The translations under genes and the position numbers were made by a program. Below, piece by piece: positions 7,630-15,445 of a stretch of 16,117 bases of DNA. How positions within the stretch are numbered: the stretch's first letter is position 1; every line of letters begins with the position of its first letter. The stretch spans positions 1-16,117 of the forward strand of contig CAZQKW010000065.1 in the NCBI GenBank assembly GCA_964594075.1, written 5' to 3'. The stretch is from CAZQKW01 sp964594075. GTDB taxonomy: Bacteria > Desulfobacterota > WTBG01 > CAIYCZ01. The notes beneath the pieces were generated by a model that was not told the DNA's origin, searched no databases, and saw nothing but the letters and a program-made list of their open reading frames with translations.

Positions 7630-7818
7630 AGTATGTTCGAGGTGAGCCAAAAAATATAATATTTGAAAAATGCAATCTCATTAATCGAGTAACAGTAGAA
7701 CCGGCAATGTTTTTTAATAATAATGCGTCACTAATATGTTAAAACTGAAGTATTGGTAAATATTTCGATACATCGCAAATGTAATTTTCCACTCTTGCGG
7801 AGAATAAGATTTATTACT

Positions 7819-10224
7819 TCATACCTGCCATTTACCGCACAGATGTTTTAGCATGGCGGCTAGGCCCAGCGTATAAGTGATGCATCCTAATAAAATTACC
7901 ATAGTAAATCCAAGCCGCATGGCAATAATAATGGCAAGCACTGAACCCATAACACTGGTGAGACCATTAATTCCCCATGCCCAGGGAATAAACCGGGGAT
8001 ATTTCTCTTCTAAATAGCGAAGGCCAGTCGCAAACGGAATGCCCATAAACAGCCCGAGCGGCAACAGTGAAAGAAGCGCAAACCCGATTCGCAACGGAGC
8101 AGGAAACCCCATTGTTAAGGGAATAAGAAATTTCATAGTCAGCAGCCACAGTAGCGCTGCTATAGCAGTTCCAATCATGCCTATCCTCAGGAGACGCATC
8201 CTATCTATAACACGTGTTCCGGCAAAGTAACTTCCAATTCCTGTAAACAGAAGGATTCCGGCAAGACCGGCCGCCAGAGTATACATGGGATGGCCCAAAT
8301 ATATGGTAAGCTTTTGGATAAAGCCTAATTCAAGAAACATAAAGCCCATCCCCAGAGATGAAAAAAATCCGAGCAACGGCCAGACACGCTTTACGGAAAG
8401 CCCTTCACGCTCAAATATATAAAGCGGAACAATCATAGCAATAAAAGAAATCAAGGCGGTTACCCCAAAGAGTAAAAAAAGAACATAATGCACAATTGTT
8501 CCCCGACTCCACCATTCTTTAACTTCGTCTGCCCGGAATATCTCTGAAACTTTGTGGTATTCAAAGAAAAATGGGCGATCGTCATAAACCGGGGTAATAT
8601 TGTAAAGGTAGTTTTTCTCAAATGCTTTACGCTCCCTCAGGGTTTTTGCGCGAATCAGTCCGTAATAGGCGACGCGCGCAGATTTCAGTTCCTGTGCCAG
8701 ATGTGAAAATGCCTGGTCCTCTACTGAACGCTGTTTTTGAACAGGATAAACGTCAGGGATATAAACAGCCCCCAAGTCAGCCTGCCCCGCAATGCGACTG
8801 AGAATCATTTCAACTTCATTCGGTGTAAATGGTTCTTTTTTAAACAGAGTAGCTGCCCAGACCGTCGGATGAAAAAGCCACCCCACGACCATAATGCATT
8901 CTGAGGGGTTTTTGATGCCATAACGTTCAGCACCATACAGAAAAAGATTTGCCAGACGCAGCCCCTCGCGCGGCTGATCAAACATCAACCTGCACACAAA
9001 CATAACGCCGTTTGGTTTTAGCGTTTCAAGGTACTGCTCTATTGCTTCTACCGTGTATAAGTAGTTTTCTGACAAAACATAGGCTCCTGAACTTAATGCA
9101 GCAAATGTATCTACACCAGTCATTGAGAGGACATCGTATTTTTTTGAACGACTGCTGACAAAATATCTACCTTCAGCATTGTACAGGGTTACATTAGTCC
9201 ATGTGGGCCACTGAAGAAAATCACGATAGGTTCCCATGACAAGGTCGCAGGTTGCGGGATTTATCTCTGCCCCATCAATGTGCCGTGCGTTAAAAGTATG
9301 GGCAATAACAATCTCCTGTCCACCCCCGGGGCCTATGACCAGCACATCATCTGGCATTGGTCTTATTATGTAGGGTATGCTCTGAGGAGTTAGTTTACTT
9401 TGGGGGTTCGTTTGATTGAGCAGGAAGGCGTCTCTATATGACTGCGAGGGGAAGGTGGTAGGTGCGCAGTTATCCTGCGTAAGTGTTTTGTATTCAGTTT
9501 CATTTTTTGACCAAATATCGATTTTTGCAATGGTCGTCCATACGGTGTGTTCTACTTTGAAATTTTGCCGTTTTAGATCGCCGGCAAATTTGTAATAGAC
9601 TGGTTCCTTGTTAACTAAATTTTTTCCCCACAGAATACTACACAAGATGAAACTAGCTAAAATTACAACTGAATAAGTTCTCAAGAGACGAATTTTTTGT
9701 GCATACAATAAAAAACCGCCCAACGCAACAGCACAAACAATCCAGATAAGCATATCTGCCCCAAGCGGGCGAAGGAGAACAGTAAAACAAAATGCGCCAA
9801 AAGCACTTGCAACCAGATCAATGAAATATAGCCGGTAGATATTGCGGCCATAAATCATAAAAATCAATCCAATGGTGCAGCCGGCAAAAATAAAGGGAAT
9901 CGAAAGGACGAGATACGCGACAATTAACTTTAACAGGGTGCTTTTGTAAGGTGCTATTATTGGTAAATAGCTGACAGCGCGCAGGCAGAGAAATGCGCTG
10001 AGAGAGAATATCCCCAGACTTAGGCACCCCAGGTTTTCGGGTTTTTTTAATTTGCGGACAAAAATGCTGACCAAAACTCCCGAAATACCAAAACCCATAA
10101 GCGCGATAGTTACCGTAAGATAGACGATATTATTGTAATAAAGAGCTGACAATACGCGGGTTTGTAATAACTCAAGCGTAAGAACAGACCATGCAACAGA
10201 AAAAACTATAATATACATTTGCAT
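7819..10224 (-). CDS. multi-spanning membrane protein with spermidine-synthase-like (SAM-type) domain
   Basis: 801 residues in three parts. About six transmembrane segments (5-200) begin with VLTLELLQTRVLSALYY and ALMGFGISGVLV. A cytoplasm-like Rossmann methyltransferase/SpeE-type domain spans about 205-560, with VLVIGPGGGQEI (294-305), the acidic E320 of GAEINP, and YNAEGRYFV (348-356). Six or so further transmembrane segments follow (about 580-795). The glycine-rich motif and acidic ribose-binding residue suggest it can bind S-adenosylmethionine or its decarboxylated form. The usual aspartate-rich spermidine synthase active-site block after YDV is replaced by LSMTGVDTFAALSSGAY, so aminopropyl transfer is doubtful. 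Start 10224 is supported by AAGGGG about eight bases upstream. It stands alone, and its biological role is unknown to me. Confidence 0.75.
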   Translation of the reverse strand: MQMYIIVFSVAWSVLTLELLQTRVLSALYYNNIVYLTVTIALMGFGISGVLVSIFVRKLKKPENLGCLSLGIFSLSAFLCLRAVSYLPIIAPYKSTLLKLIVAYLVLSIPFIFAGCTIGLIFMIYGRNIYRLYFIDLVASAFGAFCFTVLLRPLGADMLIWIVCAVALGGFLLYAQKIRLLRTYSVVILASFILCSILWGKNLVNKEPVYYKFAGDLKRQNFKVEHTVWTTIAKIDIWSKNETEYKTLTQDNCAPTTFPSQSYRDAFLLNQTNPQSKLTPQSIPYIIRPMPDDVLVIGPGGGQEIVIAHTFNARHIDGAEINPATCDLVMGTYRDFLQWPTWTNVTLYNAEGRYFVSSRSKKYDVLSMTGVDTFAALSSGAYVLSENYLYTVEAIEQYLETLKPNGVMFVCRLMFDQPREGLRLANLFLYGAERYGIKNPSECIMVVGWLFHPTVWAATLFKKEPFTPNEVEMILSRIAGQADLGAVYIPDVYPVQKQRSVEDQAFSHLAQELKSARVAYYGLIRAKTLRERKAFEKNYLYNITPVYDDRPFFFEYHKVSEIFRADEVKEWWSRGTIVHYVLFLLFGVTALISFIAMIVPLYIFEREGLSVKRVWPLLGFFSSLGMGFMFLELGFIQKLTIYLGHPMYTLAAGLAGILLFTGIGSYFAGTRVIDRMRLLRIGMIGTAIAALLWLLTMKFLIPLTMGFPAPLRIGFALLSLLPLGLFMGIPFATGLRYLEEKYPRFIPWAWGINGLTSVMGSVLAIIIAMRLGFTMVILLGCITYTLGLAAMLKHLCGKWQV

Positions 10225-10525
10225 TTGATTTCCCCTTATTTAGCACCATCTTTATTCATGTTCTGTTTTACTTTGCCCTATGGCTGACCATCGCCTTATT
10301 TAGGGTAAAAATAAAACCGTATAATTCATTCCACCTTGGAAACGGATGGAAATGTATTACGCTTTTATCTTTACATTTATCATTTGAAGTATTGCTATAT
10401 TCCTAACCATGCGGCATGTCAACTATTTTGCAAAAAGTCCCAACTGTTGGTACATTAATAAAAATAAAGTTTCTCATGGATGGCAAGCATACAAAGATAC
10501 ATTTTTTACAAAAACTGCAATTTGC
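10225..10525. other. intergenic, nothing recognised
   Basis: AT-rich spacer between the start of the SpeE-like membrane gene and the stop of dusB, both on the minus strand. The small plus-strand open frames here run antisense into dusB and have no ribosome binding sites. No clear hairpin terminator for dusB was seen. Confidence 0.4.
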
Positions 10526-11533
10526 CTATCTATATGCTTTACTGGTTTCCAGCAGGCCCGGGTCCCAGTACATTTGCCGAACTTCATTGATAATCTCAAT
10601 CATTTGCTCCCTTGTTTTTGAACAAAAGGCTTTAGTTTTCAGGTCCCTGATGCCGTGGATGCCACGGCAATACCAGCCAAAAAATTTGCGGAAGATAAGT
10701 ATTCCCATATGGTCGCCGTGAAAATTAACCATGAGATTTAAATGTGAATCCATAGTATCGGCGATCTCATTCATTGCTGGCCGTTGCACAAAAGTTCCGG
10801 ACTGTAAGAACGCAGGTGTGTCCCTAAAAATCCAAGGGTTGCCCAGCGCCCCCCGCGCAATCGCGACGCCATCGCAGCCGGTTTCGTCAAACATTTTTTT
10901 AATAAACACGGGAGAAAAATTGTCTCCGCTGGCAATGACCGGTATTCTGAGAGATTCTTTAATCGTTCTGATTATGGTGTAGTCTACCGGGCCGTTATAG
11001 CCCTGCTGCTGTGTTCTGCCGTGAATACACAGCGCGCTTATGCCCGCATCTTCAGCGCGCTGCGCAATATCCCGCGCATTCACCGAATTCGTATCCCAGC
11101 CGGAACGAATTTTCAAGGTAACCGGCACCGCAGCAGTTCTAACCAGCAGCTTTATGAGCGTTTCTAATTTTTGCGGCTCTTTCAGCAGCCATGCGCCATC
11201 GCCTTTTGCGGTTACTTTGGCGACCGGGCAGGCTGCATTGAAGTCAATGACATCAAACTGATAGGCATGCAATTTATCAAGCGCTTTTTGAATAATATCA
11301 GGATTGCTGCCGAGAAGCTGTATGCCCAGGGGGCGGTCCAAAGGTTCGGTGGCAAGCATTTTGTGCAGAGTGGTTTTGTTTTCGTAAATGAGCGCCCGTG
11401 TGCTGACCATTTCGGTAAATGCAAACTCGCACCCGAAGCGGCGGTTGATAAGACGGAAGGGCAGGTCGCTTACGCCGGCAAGGGGCGCAAGGATGCATGA
11501 AGAGTTTATGGTTATCGGGCCAATTTTCAACAT
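10526..11533 (-). CDS. dusB: tRNA-dihydrouridine synthase
   Basis: 335 residues, the normal size for an FMN-dependent TIM-barrel enzyme that reduces uridine to dihydrouridine in the tRNA D-loop with NADPH. It shows the N-terminal FMN motif APLAGVSDLPFR (16-27), the catalytic cysteine C102 in DFNAACPVAKV (97-107), KIRSGWD (141-147), HGRTQQQGYNG (171-181) and the late FMN-phosphate motif DGVAIARGALGNPWIF. The DFNAACPV form replaces the commoner DINMGCPV and keeps the cysteine. The C-terminal helical domain appears complete. No fis gene is adjacent, unlike the enterobacterial dusB-fis arrangement. The start has no strong Shine-Dalgarno. It is divergent from the PKD lipoprotein gene. Confidence 0.9.
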   Translation of the reverse strand: MLKIGPITINSSCILAPLAGVSDLPFRLINRRFGCEFAFTEMVSTRALIYENKTTLHKMLATEPLDRPLGIQLLGSNPDIIQKALDKLHAYQFDVIDFNAACPVAKVTAKGDGAWLLKEPQKLETLIKLLVRTAAVPVTLKIRSGWDTNSVNARDIAQRAEDAGISALCIHGRTQQQGYNGPVDYTIIRTIKESLRIPVIASGDNFSPVFIKKMFDETGCDGVAIARGALGNPWIFRDTPAFLQSGTFVQRPAMNEIADTMDSHLNLMVNFHGDHMGILIFRKFFGWYCRGIHGIRDLKTKAFCSKTREQMIEIINEVRQMYWDPGLLETSKAYR

Positions 11534-11626
11534 AGATTTTATCTGGGAAATAAATGTAAAAAGAATAAATCCTAACGCATATTCCTCTGCGTAGCAACGT
11601 TGATTTCAGCCCTGGCAGTTTTGCTC

Positions 11627-11655
11627 TTGACCAGCGACATTTCAAAAGATATATT
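11627..11655 (+). promoter_or_regulatory. sigma70-type promoter for lipoprotein/thioredoxin genes
   Basis: TTGACC at 11627-11632 and TATATT at 11650-11655 with a 17-base spacer. The predicted transcript start near 11662 gives a leader of about 45 bases to the ATG at 11707, which fits the Shine-Dalgarno-supported start and argues against the longer open frame from 11665. Confidence 0.5.
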
Positions 11656-11706
11656 TTTGACAAAATGTATCAGTCATTTAATTGTCAAAGAGAGGAGCTC
11701 TGGTCT

Positions 11707-12033
11707 ATGAAATATTGGTCATTAAACAAGAACATGATACTAATTTTTTCCATTCTGGCGCTCATGTCATGCGGCGGCGACAGCGGTTTTGTTGATTTCC
11801 AGCTCAACCTTAACACGCCGGAAGTGCAGGGAAGGCAGGTGACGGTTAATGGCGGCGTGATGGCACAGGTTGAACGCATCCAATGGGAATGGGGCGACGG
11901 GCAAATTGATCAGCACCATTTTTTCCCTGCAAGCCATAGTTATGCTGCGCCGGGAACCTATGAAATAAAGGTAACGGTATTTGACAATCGCAATCGGCAT
12001 GCAACGCGGTCGGTTACCGTAGAAATTAAATAA
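11707..12033 (+). CDS. small PKD-domain lipoprotein
   Basis: 108 residues. A basic N-terminus and hydrophobic helix lead into the lipobox LMSC, giving acylated Cys22 followed by Gly-Gly-Asp, so the mature protein is probably an outer-membrane or periplasm-facing lipoprotein of under 90 residues. The remainder is one PKD-like beta-sandwich: WEWGDG (60-65) followed by HSYAAPGTYEIKVTVFD (77-93). Chosen start: ATG 11707 with AGAGGAG nine bases upstream; an in-frame ATG at 11665 would put 14 polar residues before the signal peptide. PKD domains usually mediate carbohydrate or protein contacts in larger proteins; a solitary one is unusual and its partner is unknown. The thioredoxin gene starts 44 bases after the stop and may be co-transcribed. 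Confidence 0.75.
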   Translation: MKYWSLNKNMILIFSILALMSCGGDSGFVDFQLNLNTPEVQGRQVTVNGGVMAQVERIQWEWGDGQIDQHHFFPASHSYAAPGTYEIKVTVFDNRNRHATRSVTVEIK

Positions 12034-12077
12034 ACAGTTGGCTGATGTTCTAAAAAATTTCAGAAGGGGTCTTTTCC

Positions 12078-12500
12078 ATGCACATTGTCTGTCCTGCCTG
12101 CGATGCCATTAACAACATTCCGCCGGACAAATCACCGGAACACGGCAAATGCGGCAAATGTCGTCAGGATCTTTTTGATGGCGCGCCTCTTGAGCTGACT
12201 GCTGCGCGTTTTGAGCGCCACCTGCAGCATAATGACATTCCGCTTCTGGTTGACTTCTGGGCTGCGTGGTGCAGTCCGTGTAAAATGATGGCCCCTGTTT
12301 TTGCCCGGGCAGCTCGGCAGCTTCAGCCCCGCGTCAGGCTGGCAAAGATAAATACCGAGCAAGAACCGGCACTCGCCGCCCAGTATGGGATTACGAGCAT
12401 CCCCACCATGGTGCTTTTCAAACAGCGGCAGGAATGCGCCCGAATTTCCGGAGCCATGGATTTACAACGCCTTCTTGCGTGGGTTCAACAGCATTTATAG
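12078..12500 (+). CDS. trxC: thioredoxin 2-like protein with N-terminal zinc ribbon
   Basis: 140 residues, close to the length of E. coli TrxC. The N-terminal zinc ribbon is C5-x2-C8 and C25-x2-C28 (CPAC, CGKC), followed by a complete thioredoxin fold with active site W64-C65-S66-P67-C68 and the cis-proline P109 in TSIPT. It should reduce protein disulfides in the cytoplasm. The active site is WCSPC where TrxC normally has WCGPC; glycine-to-serine in the CxxC dipeptide is expected to shift redox potential or pKa. An extra cysteine occurs at 120. The start is supported by AAGGGG about nine bases upstream. Confidence 0.85.
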   Translation: MHIVCPACDAINNIPPDKSPEHGKCGKCRQDLFDGAPLELTAARFERHLQHNDIPLLVDFWAAWCSPCKMMAPVFARAARQLQPRVRLAKINTEQEPALAAQYGITSIPTMVLFKQRQECARISGAMDLQRLLAWVQQHL

Positions 12501-12807
12501 TGCGCCTTGCCGCCATGAGCATGTCGTTAAAAATATGATATTATGCGGTCTGTGATAATAGTTTTAATCCTCATAGTGGATTCCCTAACTGGTGCTACCA
12601 TTAAGCACGTTGGCAGGTGATGTTGTCATTTGTCATTCTGAGCAATGCGAAGAATCTGCACCGGGAGAACCTCAAAAAAAACAATCCATCGCGAGATTCT
12701 TCAGTCACGCTGCTCCTTCAGAATGCCCCCCGTTCAACAGCCTGTTAGACAGCAAGACAAACCATGGCAGCCATTTATCCTTTCTTATGTGCTCGCAAGC
12801 TATTTAG
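12501..12807. other. intergenic carrying an inverted repeat element
   Basis: This spacer between the thioredoxin and DNA-glycosylase genes holds the repeat unit at 12631-12726. Open frames across it (for example one reading CHSEQCEES) are the spurious peptides this repeat commonly yields. No promoter was clear. Confidence 0.45.
12631..12726. repeat. TGTCATTCTGA-type inverted repeat element, copy 1
   Basis: The left arm begins TGTCATTCTGAGC and continues to GAAGAATCT (12649-12657). The right arm begins AGATTCTTC (12694-12702) and ends TTCAGAATG (12718-12726), giving an imperfect inverted repeat around a 36-base centre. This TGTCATTCTGAGCG-AAGAATCT pattern is a dispersed MITE-like intergenic repeat that I recognise from many unrelated bacterial genomes. 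Two more degenerate copies lie at 15040-15086 and 15290-15401. Confidence 0.6.
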
Positions 12808-13467
12808 ATGCCTCCACAGACAAAGCAATTAATGAACATATATAACCGGCTATACAAAGCCTTTGGAAGCCGCAACTGGTGGCCTGCCGATACCGCCGAG
12901 GAAGTCATATTCGGCGCGATTCTCACCCAGAACATAACCTGGAAAAACGTGGAGCAGGCAATTGGAGCGCTGAAAGAGCAGGGAAAGCTGAGTTTCAAAG
13001 CTATTGCGAATATGGATGAGCAAACACTGGCAACTATTATACGCCCGGCGCGCTTCCTTAACCAGAAGGCGCGGGCGCTTAAAACGTTTGCTGATTATTT
13101 CGGGAACAATTACCGTTTTAGTATCAAGAATATGAAAAAACGGGAGCTGTGGGCGCTACGCAAGGAACTGCTGGGTCTTTACCGCATTGGCCCTGAGACT
13201 GCGGACAGCATTCTCCTGTATGCGTTGGAGAAGCCCATTTTTGTCATAGATGTATATACAAAGCGGATATTCAGCCGGCACGGTTTTTTAAATATGGAAG
13301 ACTCCTATGAAGCATATCAGAATTTTTTCATGCAAAACCTTCCCCACGAAACAGGTCTTTATAATGAATACCATGCCCTACTGGTGCATCTGGGCAACCA
13401 ATACTGCAAACCTAAACCGCTCTGTGGTTCATGCCCGCTGCGAACCTTAGGGACTATCAACAACTAA
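12808..13467 (+). CDS. HhH-GPD DNA glycosylase, EndoIII/MagIII-like
   Basis: 219 residues, a base-excision-repair glycosylase. NWWPADTAEEVIFGAILTQN (23-42) matches the start of the MagIII (3-methyladenine glycosylase) and EndoIII-domain group. The helix-hairpin-helix is LLGLYRIGPETADSI (121-135), and the catalytic aspartate is D148 in VIDVYTKRI. The lysine that makes E. coli EndoIII a lyase is Glu130 here, so a monofunctional glycosylase is expected. The C-terminus has C200, C206 and C209 of a 4Fe-4S loop, but the fourth ligand position (C-x5-C) is Gly215 and the protein ends four residues later. Starts at 12808 or 12832 are both possible; neither has a strong Shine-Dalgarno. The last 21 bases overlap the convergent MBL gene. 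Confidence 0.8.
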   Translation: MPPQTKQLMNIYNRLYKAFGSRNWWPADTAEEVIFGAILTQNITWKNVEQAIGALKEQGKLSFKAIANMDEQTLATIIRPARFLNQKARALKTFADYFGNNYRFSIKNMKKRELWALRKELLGLYRIGPETADSILLYALEKPIFVIDVYTKRIFSRHGFLNMEDSYEAYQNFFMQNLPHETGLYNEYHALLVHLGNQYCKPKPLCGSCPLRTLGTINN

Positions 13468-14253
13468 TTTTTTCACCAGCGTGTCTGCCCCTTTGACAAC
13501 TGGCTTCCCATGCCCGAAACAGCATATATTAAATTGCAGCGATGCAATTTTTTTGACTGACGCAAGCGCCTGCTGGTAGTCAGCACAGCCGGCACGGGGA
13601 GGAAGTTTTGCGTGCGGCTCACCGCTTAATGCATCCCCGGTGAACAGGATGTGTTTATCTGGCAAGTAGTAACTTACACTGCCCGATGAATGTCCAGGCG
13701 TTGCTACCACTGTGATCCCGCCGTTATAACCTATAACTTCTCCTCCGCTGCACACCTGATCAATCGCCGTCGGCTCATAGGTAAAAACGAATGTCTCAGC
13801 AAAAAACAGAATTATTTTAAAAAGCTTGCCGCTGAAACCGTCCCGTGCCATTTGCCAAGGTTTCTTTTTCCCCTGTATGTAATCTATCTCCGGTGCGCCT
13901 GCTATGACCCGTGCGCCTGTGGCTCTTTTCAAAAATGCAAGTGATCCAATATGATCGATATGTCCATGAGTGATAAGGATATGTGAAACCTCTTTGGGAT
14001 CTCGACCCAGCGTGCTAATGGCCTTAATAACCTCCGCGCCGTCACCGGGCATTCCCGCGTCTACGAGAGCAAGCGTTTTGCCTGCAATGAGGTAAATGTT
14101 TGATCGGGAAGCCTTAATGCGGTAGATGTCAGGTGCAACCTGCTCTGTTATAACGGGGGCTTTCTGTGCACAACCTGAGAATATGAGGAAAGATAAAACG
14201 ATGATATAGCGTGCCCTCGTAGCAATCCGATTAAGGAAATTTTTTTGCAGCAT
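13447..14253 (-). CDS. metallo-beta-lactamase-fold lipoprotein hydrolase
   Basis: 268 residues. The N-terminal basic stretch, hydrophobic helix and lipobox FSGC (Cys28, Ala at +2) predict an exported lipoprotein, probably sorted to the outer membrane. The MBL fold is complete: H96-x-H98-x-D100-H101 in THGHIDHIG, H188 in TPGHSSGS, D207 in FTGDAL and H248 in GHGKPV, so a dinuclear zinc hydrolase is expected. The layout (GMPGDG..., TPGH..GS) is that of generic glyoxalase-II/lactonase-like MBL proteins; the substrate is unknown. It lies 42 bases after the PIN-domain gene on the same strand and is probably in its operon. Its tail overlaps the DNA-glycosylase gene by 21 bases. Confidence 0.8.
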   Translation of the reverse strand: MLQKNFLNRIATRARYIIVLSFLIFSGCAQKAPVITEQVAPDIYRIKASRSNIYLIAGKTLALVDAGMPGDGAEVIKAISTLGRDPKEVSHILITHGHIDHIGSLAFLKRATGARVIAGAPEIDYIQGKKKPWQMARDGFSGKLFKIILFFAETFVFTYEPTAIDQVCSGGEVIGYNGGITVVATPGHSSGSVSYYLPDKHILFTGDALSGEPHAKLPPRAGCADYQQALASVKKIASLQFNICCFGHGKPVVKGADTLVKKLVVDSP

Positions 14254-14295
14254 AACGATATTAAAGGACCGTTGTTTTGTGTGCCGTAGGTGCCG

Positions 14296-15003
14296 TTACA
14301 AGCGCTTCCAGAATAGAGGTTTAACCGCGCCCTTTTGCACAGCGCTGCAATACGCAACACATTCCGGTATCAGCTCCTCAAGATCATCAATTATGGTAAT
14401 GCCCACCTTGTAGTTTTTCAGTATTTTTCTGGCGTAGTCTATCAATTCACGGTCGTTGGAAATAAGAGTCACATTGCGAAATTTCTCTCCGGCACTGATA
14501 AGCACCTTCAGCGTAAGCGGCAAATCTGCAGGTGCATTTTCTTCAGTAAAGACCGCCGGCTCTATAATGATGAGATTGTTATCCAAGAACTGTTTGAGAG
14601 CAGTATGTGCACCAGGCGCCGCACCTGGCCAAGCGTTTTCTTCGTCAGTTGCGTGTTTTAACTGCATGATCTCATCGCGCTGCTTATCAAACACGATCAT
14701 CTTTTTATTATTGGCGCCAAGGACAATTGAAAACGCACTAAAAAAGCCGGCATACGTTTCGTCAACCCAGATGGCAGTGTCTATTACCACGACATCCTTA
14801 AGTAAAATTTTGAAAAATTTCTTTTCCAGGGATCGAGCTTTGCGCCGTATGGTCCCTTTGCCGGGATTGTAGGAACGGTACATGCCGACAAGGTAAAAAA
14901 AGGGAATCAACAGCAGGAGCATTAAAAATGGCTGGAAACCGATGCTGAATATTGCGACCAGTATGGTGACAAATAATAAACTCGTAATGATTCCAATAAC
15001 CAT
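14296..15003 (-). CDS. membrane-anchored PIN-domain protein
   Basis: 235 residues. Two closely spaced transmembrane helices (about 3-23 and 25-41) are followed by a basic linker and a C-terminal PIN-like nuclease domain facing the cytoplasm. Acidic active-site candidates are D75 in VVVIDTAIWVDE, E111 in KQRDEIMQL, D184 in LISNDRELIDYA, and D206/D207 in ITIIDD, in the spacing expected for PIN (FEN-like) nucleases. No TRAM domain follows, unlike YacL-type membrane PIN-TRAM proteins, and no small antitoxin gene is adjacent, so a VapC toxin role is unlikely. Start ATG 15003 has AGGA five to six bases upstream; a GTG at 15024 in frame has poorer spacing. It is first in a two-gene operon with the MBL lipoprotein gene. 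Confidence 0.6.
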   Translation of the reverse strand: MVIGIITSLLFVTILVAIFSIGFQPFLMLLLLIPFFYLVGMYRSYNPGKGTIRRKARSLEKKFFKILLKDVVVIDTAIWVDETYAGFFSAFSIVLGANNKKMIVFDKQRDEIMQLKHATDEENAWPGAAPGAHTALKQFLDNNLIIIEPAVFTEENAPADLPLTLKVLISAGEKFRNVTLISNDRELIDYARKILKNYKVGITIIDDLEELIPECVAYCSAVQKGAVKPLFWKRL

Positions 15004-15039
15004 TATTTTCCTGCCGTATTGCACTCCGAACTGTTCCTG

Positions 15040-15086
15040 CAGAATGACCGCACGGGAAGTAATTCTTCTCTTGGTTCAGAATGACA
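15040..15086 (-). repeat. TGTCATTCTGA-type repeat, copy 2
   Basis: On the minus strand it begins TGTCATTCTGAACC at 15086, includes GAAGAATT, and ends in a second GTCATTCTG at 15048-15040. It is degenerate relative to the copy at 12631-12726. Confidence 0.5.
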
Positions 15087-15289
15087 GATTTACAACAGCC
15101 TTCTAATCAGTTTTTTTCATTTTAATTAGCTAATGAAATTCCGAAATGGTTTGCGCAATACTCTTGTCGGTCAATAATATTTTGATCCTTTACCATTTAC
15201 TGGTATTTGAATACAATAGCCATGGCAAAAAATAAAGGAATATACGCAAGCCTAATTTTGACGTATAGTTTTAAGAGGGCTGCGGGGCT

Positions 15290-15401
15290 GTTGAAAAACC
15301 TTTGTCTGTCATTCTGAGCGTCCGCGAAGCATTTCTAACGGAGAGGTGTTCCTGCTCTTATATAAAAAAATCCTTCATTGCATTTAGGATATTTTTTCAA
15401 C
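15290..15401 (+). repeat. TGTCATTCTGA-type repeat, copy 3, bounded by inverted repeats
   Basis: GTTGAAAAA (15290-15298) and its exact complement TTTTTCAAC (15393-15401) enclose a unit holding TGTCATTCTGAGCG (15307-15320) and GCGAAGCATTTCT. The bounded 112-base form looks like a non-autonomous MITE. The NFACT-R gene starts 44 bases after its right end. Confidence 0.5.
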
Positions 15402-15445
15402 ATCCTCGCTGGGTATGTTAGATCAATTGGTGCCGGAAGCTCTTC

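Larger units (their letters stand above)
15004..15445. other. divergent intergenic with two repeat copies
   Basis: Between the PIN gene (minus) and NFACT-R gene (plus). It holds degenerate repeat copies at 15040-15086 and 15290-15401, and the short palindrome ATTAGCTAAT at 15125-15134. No convincing promoter could be fixed on either strand. Confidence 0.4.

Noticed and set aside
11171..11500. 109-codon plus-strand open frame inside dusB
   Set aside because: Antisense shadow of a confidently identified dusB with intact active-site motifs.
12592..12807. Open frame reading CHSEQCEES
   Set aside because: It is a spurious translation of the TGTCATTCTGA-type repeat.
14456..14872. 138-codon plus-strand open frame inside the PIN gene
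   Set aside because: Antisense shadow; the minus-strand frame has a clear membrane-anchor and PIN pattern and a Shine-Dalgarno.
14296..15024. VapBC toxin-antitoxin interpretation of the PIN gene
   Set aside because: The protein is membrane-anchored and larger than VapC, and no small antitoxin gene precedes or follows it.
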